Made by a program: the position numbers and the translations under genes. Of a stretch of DNA of 64,000 nt, positions 56,763 to 64,000 are shown piece after piece (the first letter of the stretch is position 1; the number at the start of each line of letters is the position of its first letter). This stretch comes from Hemerocallis citrina (lineage: Eukaryota > Streptophyta > Magnoliopsida > Asparagales > Asphodelaceae): NCBI GenBank assembly GCA_017893485.1, contig CM030361.1:138092461-138156460 (forward strand), in the 5' to 3' direction. Under the pieces are notes generated by a model. The model made no database searches and was not told the origin of the DNA. It was given only the letters and a program-made list of their open reading frames with translations.

Positions 56763-59700
56763 ATGATTAGTCTGTCTTGGAACATTCGGGGACTTAATTG
56801 TCCTGTTAAACAAAGGGCGATTTTTCAGCTTATCTCTTCTTCTCACTGTGATCTCATTTCCATACAAGAATCTAAGCTCAAATCTCCCTCTCCTTCTATT
56901 CTTAGATCTGTTGGAGGCTCCATTATCTCTAAATGGATATCGCTGGATGCTATAGGATCTAGGGGAGGTATACTCCTCGGCTTTAAAGAGGCGGTTTTCT
57001 CGCTTATAGCGATTAAGCGCCTCAACTTCTTCTTCATTGTTCAACTGTACTGGGTGCCTCGTGACTCCAATATCACGGTGATTTCTATTTATGGGCCATC
57101 CTCCTCTGAGGGCCGTCAGCTGTTTTGGAACGAATTCCAAGTGCTTCACCCCTTTTCAATCGGCCTCTGTATTATCTGTGACGACTTTAATGTCACCAGA
57201 TTTGCAACCGAAAGATCGAATGCTTCGCATCTTGGAAACCTTTTTGCCAAGTTCAATGATTGTATCCGCACGATGCACACCGACATTCCCCTTTCGGGTA
57301 GATCCTTCACTTGGTCGAATCTGCGTCATCATCCTACGATGGCCAAACTCGATCGATTCTTGGTTTCCCATAATTGGATTAATCAATTTCACAATACGTT
57401 CGCCAAGGTTTTACCCAATCCCTCTTCTGACCACGTTCCTATCGTTCTTCACTCGAATTTCCCCTTCCCTCATTCTCGCAAATTCAGATTTGAAAAATTT
57501 TGGTTACAGGATCAAGTTTTTGTCAAACTGATTGCTGAATGCTTATCAGCTATTTCCGGATCCACCGGGCTGGGTTCCATTCTCCTGAAACTCCACGCGA
57601 TTAAATTCGGCTGTAAAATTTGGCACAACTAAAGACAGTTCAATACTAATTTTCTTAAAAACTTTTTCCTGGCCTCCATCGATACTATTGATAAGTTGGA
57701 GGAGCAGGGTTCTATTTCTGAAGCTCTGTTTGAAGAACGACGATCTTGCAAACGAGAATTTTCCGAAATCCTTTTCCAAGAACATTTGAAATGGGCTCAA
57801 AGAGCCAAATTTCGATGGCTCAAGGAGGGAGATTGCAACACCGCGTTCTTCCATAACTTCGCCTCGCATAGACAACGGAGTAACCGTATCTCTTCGATCG
57901 TTGACAACGGTGTCGAATTATCTTCAGACAACGAGATCCACCAAGTGTTCCTCTCTTTCTATAAAAATCTCATTGGCTCTTCCAAACAAAGAGTCATTAG
58001 TCTCGATTGGAACCATCTTTACGGTTCGCAAGCACACGACCTATCGTCCCTAGAGGCACCATTTTCCATGGAGGAAATTAAATCGGCGGTTTTTGCTTTA
58101 AAAAGCGATGCCGCGCCGGGTCCGGATGGTTTTCCCGCCTTCTTTTTCCAAAATTTCTGGAATTGGTTGAAAGATTACCTATTCCGAATGTTCTCAGAGC
58201 TTCACCTAGGCTCGTTCTCTTTCGACCGTATCAAATATGCTCATATTGTTCTCATCCCTAAAATGATGGGAGCGAATGTCGTGGCTAACTTTAGGCCGAT
58301 TAGTCTTATCAATTCCACCTTCAAAATTATTATGAAGGTTCTCTCTGCTAGACTTAGCGAAGTTTTCTCCCCTATCATTGATCCGGCCCAATCGGGTTTC
58401 ATCTAGGATCGATTTATCCTTGATAGCGTCACGTCGGCCCAAGAGATCATTTCCCATTGTCATAAGACTAATTCGGAAGGTATCCTTCTTAAACTTGATT
58501 TCCAAAAAGTGTACGACAACGTCAGTTGGGAATTTCTCTTTGATATCCTGTATTATAGGGGCTTTGGCCCCAAGTGGATTGCTTGGATTAAATCCAGCCT
58601 TTTCACCGGAACTTCATCGATTCTCATTAATGGGGCCGAAGGCCACAAATTTAAAATTAAATGTGGTCTTAGGCAAGGCGACACGCTTTCTTCCCTTCTC
58701 TTCTCTCTGGTGGTAGATGTTTTCAGTAAACTCCTCCGCAATGCCTGGGAAGCCAAGGTCATTGAAGGTCTTGGCAACTCTCGTAGTTTCCATGGGGTAC
58801 TGAATCTTCAATACACCGATGACACGATCATTTTTGCCAAGCCCAATTCACATTCGCTTAGGAATCTGAAGCTCCTGCTCTATTGTTTCGAATTAGCCTC
58901 AGGGCTATCGATCAATTTTTATAAGTCGTCCGTTCTCTGGTTGGGGGGATCGCCTAACAGGCAGGACGAAATATCCAATTTCTTTAACTGCCCAATAGCT
59001 TCTTTTCCAATCACGTACTTGGGTATTCCCCTAAGATGGGGCAAATTGCACAAATCGGATTGGTCCCCCATGATCGATAAGGTTGAATCCAGGTTATCTG
59101 GTTGGTCCGGGAAACTTCTCTCCAGAGGAGGTAGATTGATTCTTCTCAATTCTGTCCTATCCTCTATCCCGCTTTATATGATGTCCTTCTGTTTCGTGCT
59201 ATCTTTGGTCATCAAGAGGATCGACCAGATCAGAAGTAACTTCTTCTGGTCTGGATCTCCTGTTCACAAGCCTGGGTCGCACCTGTGTAATTGGAAACTT
59301 ATTTGTTCTCCCAAGGAAGCTGGAGGATTAGGAGTGCTGGATCTTAGTTACCAGAATCTGGCACTCCTGGGTAAATGGCTATGGAGGTTCCTCAAAATTG
59401 AGGATTCACCTTGGATCATCAGTATCAAGGACAGATGTTTTTTGGTGGATAAGTGGACTTTCCTGCATAAACCTCACCGTAATGCCTCCTCTTTTTGGAA
59501 GGGGGTGTGGAAAGCGTCGGCGGCTTTCCACTGTGGTTTAGCTCACGCCTGTTCTGATGGCTCCAAGGCCCGATTCTGGACCGATCTCTGGATTGGTAAC
59601 TCAGCTCTCGCCACCTCTTACCCGGCTATCTTCCGTTTGACTTCCAATCCCCTAGCCTTGGTTGCTGATTCGTACATCACCACCAACTTGCAAAGGCAAT

Positions 59701-60401
59701 GGTTGATTCCTCTATCGACCAATCTTCCCATTCACCTTGTATCGGAATTTAACGATCTCCTTTCTTGTCTCAACAATTTCGCTTGGAGGGACAAAGAAGA
59801 TTGGTATTGGCGATGGAATGCGTCAGGGACCTTCTCGGTTAAATCTTTCTATCGATTTCTTAATTTTAGAGGCACGTTATCTCCTTTCTTTGATCTAGTG
59901 TGGAAATCTTGTGCCCCTATTAAGGTGAAAATCCTTTCTTGGCTCGCTCTCAACAACAAGCTCCTGACCGTTGATATTCTCAACAAGAGAAATTTAGCGT
60001 GGGGTCAATTGTGTCCTCTATGTTCGACCGAATCAGAAAATGCGGACCACTTATTCGTGGGTTGCGAATTTACGCGAACTCTTTGGAAAATCACTGCGCT
60101 TGCATGGGAAGTGCCAGCCATCCCATCCAGTCTAGCCGAATGCTGGTCGAGGCTCCCTTCTAATGGCAAGTACCACAGATCGTGGTATCTGTCCTTTCAG
60201 ATTATCGTTTGGATCACGTGGATGGAAAGAACTAAGAGAATTTTCCGTCACACGGCTTCTTCCTCCCGTTCTATTACTGATGAATTCTTATACCTCTTTA
60301 ACTTTTGGTCCTCATCTTTGAAACTTGAAGCCAAAGAAGCCCTTCTTTATGATAGACTGGAAATTGCTTTCCTTTGTCTATGTAATCTCAATGCTATTTA
60401 A
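56763..60401 (+). pseudogene. LINE ORF2: endonuclease, reverse transcriptase, zf-RVT
   Basis: One frame of 1,212 codons, broken by TAA at 57630 and TAG at 58404. Residues 1-289 are the APE-like endonuclease: SWNIRGLN (N7), SIQESKL (E36), IYGP, CDDFNVTR (D141, N143; a DD where GD is usual), DRFLVS (D197) and SSDHVPIV (D223, H224). Reverse transcriptase follows: DAAPGPDGFPAFFF, VLIPKMMGANVVANFRPISL, DPAQSGFI, LLKLDFQKVYDNVSWEFL, CGLRQGDTLSSLLFSL and YTDD at 58812-58823 (YADD is the common form). GLGVLDLSYQNLALLGKWLW comes next, then zf-RVT with SWLALNNKLLTVDIL and CPLCSTESENADHLFVGC. The protein nicks the target and copies the RNA there. Confidence 0.95.
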
Positions 60402-60475
60402 TGTTGAAGCCCTTCTTTTTGTTAGACTGGAAAATGCTTTCCCTTGTCTACGTAATCGTAACGCTATTTAATGTT
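60336..60475. repeat. 70-bp tandem duplication across the ORF2 stop
   Basis: GAAGCCCTTCTTTATGATAG at 60336 recurs as GAAGCCCTTCTTTTTGTTAG at 60406. Both copies end in GCTATTTAATGTT. The stop codon of ORF2 lies at the end of the first copy. Confidence 0.9.
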
Positions 60476-61597
60476 CTCTGTTTCTGATATTTGATGGGAC
60501 TGGTGTAATGGCTTATTAATTATGTTCTGTATTTAATGCTACTTTTTTCTTCTTCTTACTCAGTATTTTGAGTATTCTGATGGCATGACTCCTAGCTTCT
60601 TTATGTATGATTGCAGGGTTGAGATGGTCTGGGCTTCGCATATTTTGTTGTTAGGGGCTAGTAGCCTATGGTGTTGGTGGTGATCAACCAGCTTGGTAGG
60701 AGGGAGCGCTGCTTCCCTTCTCCCCTCCCTTTTGATCTTGGTGCCTAACCACTAGATTTCCTTCTTTTTGGATGTTCTATTCGAAGTTCAACTATCATGC
60801 TATGGGTTCTGACTGTAATATTGGGAAGGTCATGGCTTCTTTCTCTTCTATAATTAACCTTCTTTTGTTTCTAGTTCTATTATGGTCTGGATGTTCTAGG
60901 TTTCTTTTTTATGATTGTCTCGCTTTTAGCTTTGGCTATGTCCATGTTATGGTATCTAGGGTGTCTGCTGGTGTGGATGTTGCTAGACGGGACGTTTTAG
61001 TCTAGCATTTCGACTTCGCTTTTGCATTCTCTGTCTATATGTATGCTTCTCCGCTTTTTTTAGCTTCTTCTCGCTGTAATACTTTATTGGCACTTATTCT
61101 GGTTGAGTGGATTGTTTTCTCTCGTTTCCCTCTTGTCGCCTTAGCGGCATATTCTGAGGGAGCTCAATGGGCCAAGCTGTTGTTGGTCGATCGCTTGTGT
61201 GCTCTGCACTGCATTTTGTTGATCGCTCTCTGTTGCGAGTGAAGGTGGGATGTGTCTGCTTTTCTGTTTCTTTGTTTCTCATTTTCGAGTGGTGAGAGCA
61301 GGCTGTCGAGGTTTAGCCTAGCGGCATCTCTCGGGTTCGGCTTTCACTGAGTGCAGTTGCGGGATCGCTGGGGGGGTGTTTTTCCAGCCACCAGCGCTCC
61401 ATCTTGGTGGCTATGCCTGCTTTGTTTTCTGCATCTGTTTTATGTGTTTGAGTTAGTTTCGATATGTATTTATCCTCTAATTTTGTTGCTTCTTGTTATC
61501 TGTTGTTTTACTTCTTGTAAGACCCATCGTGTAATTATACTTTTTATGTTATTATAGCATGGCTGGAGTCAGTTGACTCTATCCGTATCGTCAAAAA
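60476..61597 (+). other. LINE 3' UTR
   Basis: A T- and G-rich region without coding motif; the 60-77 codon ORFs inside are not family-like. It ends CCGTATCGTCAAAAAAA before the target duplication. Confidence 0.7.
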
Positions 61598-61614
61598 AAC
61601 TTCTTGATAACAAG
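61598..61614. repeat. LINE target-site duplication, right copy
   Basis: AACTTCTTGATAACAAG, an exact match to 53396-53412. Confidence 0.95.
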
Positions 61615-61958
61615 CTTGGATTACATTTGAGCAGGAGAAAATAGCAAATTATATGATTATTACATAAATCGCTCGTAGTTATTATTCATTATCATTAATT
61701 TAGTAAGAAGAAAATTCTTACTTTGTTCTTATTTTTGTTACCATTAGCAGCAGGTTCCCTTGGAGGATATGTTTAAACAGTTGGAATGTACCAGGGAAGG
61801 TTTGATTTGGTTTTTTTAATAGATGTGTAGAAAAAAAAGGAGTTCTTAATTGATTAATCCAAATGAATGAGAGCCACTCATTTAAATCTCCGTATATCCA
61901 ATGGCCAGAATCAGTGTTTCTCATTTTCTAATTTAAGAGTGTTTTCCATTGGATCACT

Positions 61959-62364
<406 letters not shown>

Positions 62365-62970
62365 TGTAACACCCCGCAAAATTGAAAATGATAATTTTGC
62401 CCTCGGGTTTTACGCATGTGCATTTTCTAACGTATTTTCACTACGTATTTTATTTTCCGACTATTTATGGATTTTCCGTATTAATTTTATCCTAACTAAG
62501 TCAACTCAATAAAATATTTCAATCTTGGTATTTTTACGTGCTTTTTACGTGTTTTCGATGCACGTACCGATTACGTATTTTCCACTGTTATATGTGATAT
62601 TTTCTGGGTTTCAATTATCTATTTATGTGTTCAAATCCACTTTTATAAAAAGAAGTTTATTTTTCTCCATTTTGATTAAAATAATTTTTGTACGTGTAAT
62701 GCACGTGTTTTCCACGTACGTAGTGGTTACGTCGTGAAGTATATAAAAATTGATAAATATATTTTCTTATGTTATTTTTGATTATATTTTAATAATTTTC
62801 CTTTGATAAATTAATTTTTCGTATTTCGGTATTTTACGAACGACGCACATGTTTTGGTGCGCGTATTTGAGCGTATTCGTTTTCAAAATAATTTTTTTTA
62901 GAGTATGTGTATTTATTTTATTTGTGCATGATACATTATTTTAATTAAATTATTTTTACTTACATTCTAA

Positions 62971-62975
<5 letters not shown>

Positions 62976-63019
<44 letters not shown>
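62976..63019. repeat. (TA)n microsatellite, left flank of the long-TIR element
   Basis: Perfect alternation ending at GGGAAATGC. Confidence 0.95.
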
Positions 63020-63022
<3 letters not shown>

Positions 63023-63768
63023 AAATGCTCCATTAAAAACGGGTCTAGTTTTCACGGGTTGGAAAACACCAATCTGAGCTGTTGGATCGCTCATGATCAT
63101 GATTAGTGGCTCAGATCGAGCTCTCCATAACCCGTTTCAATTGATCAGCGGAGGGTTATTTTGGGAATTTCGTCCCAAATAACTCTTCGCTGAACAGATT
63201 CTAAAAAAATTGATATAACCTAGGCCGTTGTTGGGAACAACGGCCTAGGTTATAAAAATTTGAATTATAGGCCGTTGTTTGGAACAACGGCCTTGTTTTA
63301 AATTTTTATAACCTAGGCCGTTGTTCCCAACAACGGCATAGGTTATAAAATTTCAATAAAATTTTATAGCCTAAGCCGTTGTTGGGAACAACGGTCTAGG
63401 TTATAAAAATTTGAATTATAGGCCATTGTTCAATAAAATTTTATATCCTAGGCCGTTGTTGGGAACAACGGTCTAGGTTATAAAAATTTAGAACAAGGCC
63501 GTTGTTCCAAACAACGACCTATAATTCAAATTTTTATAACCTAGGCCGTTGTTGGGAACAACAGCCTAGGTTATATTCATTTTATAAGAGCGAATCAGGC
63601 GAAGAGTTATTGGGGACGAAATTCCCAAAATAACCCTCCGCCACTTAAGTGATATAGGGTGATGGGCGAAGGCGATCTGAGCCGCTGATCATGATCAAAA
63701 GTGATCCAACGGCTCAGATTGGTGTTTTCCAACCCGTGAAAACAAACCCATTTTCAATTGAGCATTTC

Positions 63769-63770
<2 letters not shown>
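63020..63770. mobile_element. Long-TIR DNA element with internal hairpin array
   Basis: It starts GGGAAATGCTCCATT and ends in the complement, AATTGAGCATTTCCC. Arms of about 170 bases match as an inverted repeat (63020-63192 and 63598-63770). They share TTTTCACGGGTTGGAAAACA, the first half of a longer match, and CGAAGAGTTATT. (TA)n flanks both sides. The centre is a series of GCCGTTGTTGGGAACAACGG hairpins. It resembles (TA)n-targeting, Micron-like or Mutator-like MITEs. No protein. Confidence 0.75.
63218..63570. repeat. CCGTTGTT(GGG)AACAACGG hairpin array
   Basis: About seven copies of a palindrome with a 3-base centre, CCTAGGCCGTTGTT then GGG or CCC then AACAACGGCCTAGG. They alternate with TTATAAAAATTTGAATTATA spacers that are also used in both orientations. 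Confidence 0.9.

Positions 63771-63825
<55 letters not shown>
63771..63825. repeat. (TA)n microsatellite, right flank of the long-TIR element
   Basis: Perfect alternation from CATTTCCC to ACTAGG. Confidence 0.95.
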
Positions 63826-63826
<1 letters not shown>

Positions 63827-64000
63827 TAGGTTTGCCCGTTGACACGTGCCTACGGCACGTCTTCGGAACGGTGCAACTTATTTGATCATATAAAATAGAT
63901 TTGGAGGTCGAGCAAATTAATTGAAGTAGCAAACATATTATATGAGAAACTTTTGGGGTCCAGCAAAAAACATATTATATGATTTTTTTTTTGATTTTTT
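63826..64000. other. Start of a further short element or LTR remainder
   Basis: TACTAGGTTTGCCCGTTGAC followed by CACGTGCCTACGGCACG resembles the ends of common plant short elements (TACTAGGTTTGCCCGTGC...). Too little is in the window to classify it. Confidence 0.3.

Larger units (their letters stand above)
53413..61597 (+). mobile_element. L1-type LINE, apparently full length (8.2 kb)
   Basis: It has a CT-rich 5' leader, ORF1 with two zinc knuckles, ORF2 with endonuclease, reverse transcriptase and a C-terminal zf-RVT domain, a 1.1-kb 3' region and a short A-tract (61593-61599, partly shared with the duplication). A perfect 17-base target duplication flanks it. ORF2 has only two in-frame stops and ORF1 only one plus a possible frameshift, so the copy is fairly young but inactive as it stands. 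Confidence 0.9.
62365..64000. mobile_element. LTR (probably gypsy-type), continuing past the window
   Basis: It starts TGTAACACCCCGC, the same opening as the two solo LTRs in this window, and interrupts the MITE. ACGTA- and ACGCA-rich text follows to about 62940. No coding motif is seen. It hosts the 63020-63770 element. The other end and any duplication are off-window. Confidence 0.5.

Overview
The window is plant nuclear DNA made almost entirely of transposable elements. Nothing in it looks like an intact host gene. The assignment to a flowering plant rests on the element types present: CACTA with a Transposase_24-type gene, Tork-like copia, Tekay-like and Athila-like Ty3/gypsy, an L1-type LINE, and hAT, Stowaway, PIF and Mutator-type short elements. 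I cannot name the species. The DNA is AT-rich with long (TA)n runs. I did not recognise any tRNA, rRNA, CRISPR array or bacterial feature.

Layout. 1-6561 is the 3' part of a decayed CACTA element: the end of its DUF4216-type ORF, a six-exon Transposase_24-type gene, GC-rich subterminal repeats and the terminal CACTACAAA inverted repeat. 7169-15168 is a copia element (copia-A, 5-bp duplication CTTTC) that keeps only gag and protease. Its 3' LTR is split by a 4.7-kb solo LTR (10164-14873, duplication GTATG). 15389-21923 holds small elements and remnants: a PIF-like MITE, a 5'-truncated LINE, a Stowaway-like MITE, a hAT MITE, and two zones of repeated short palindromes, one of them duplicated in tandem.

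21924 to about 46790 is a deep nest. The outer member is a decayed minus-strand copia (copia-B). A Tekay-like Ty3/gypsy element (22580-44360, duplication ATTCC) sits inside it. The gypsy element in turn carries a solo LTR in its integrase region (30594-34072) and a gag-only Athila-like element in its 3' LTR (37164-43934, duplication CTTGC). A hAT MITE (44833-45286) interrupts the copia-B zinc-knuckle codons.

47487-61960 is bracketed by two inverted Mutator-like ends. Between them lie a nearly intact minus-strand copia (copia-C, 47825-52915, duplication ATCTT) and an apparently full-length LINE (53413-61597, 17-bp duplication). 62058-64000 has an inverted-repeat MITE cut by a further LTR, and a long-TIR element (63020-63770) with hairpins, set in (TA)n DNA.

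How the parts relate: nesting gives a relative order of insertion, and target duplications fix most junctions to the base. The autonomous families are broken by nonsense codons and frameshifts. Three elements keep gag but lack pol, so they could move only with enzymes from relatives. The most unusual signals are GTCGAC-centred palindromes repeated in the LTRs of three unrelated retrotransposons, two intron-like GT-AG gaps inside the gypsy gag-pol, and several arrays of short perfect or near-perfect palindromes.
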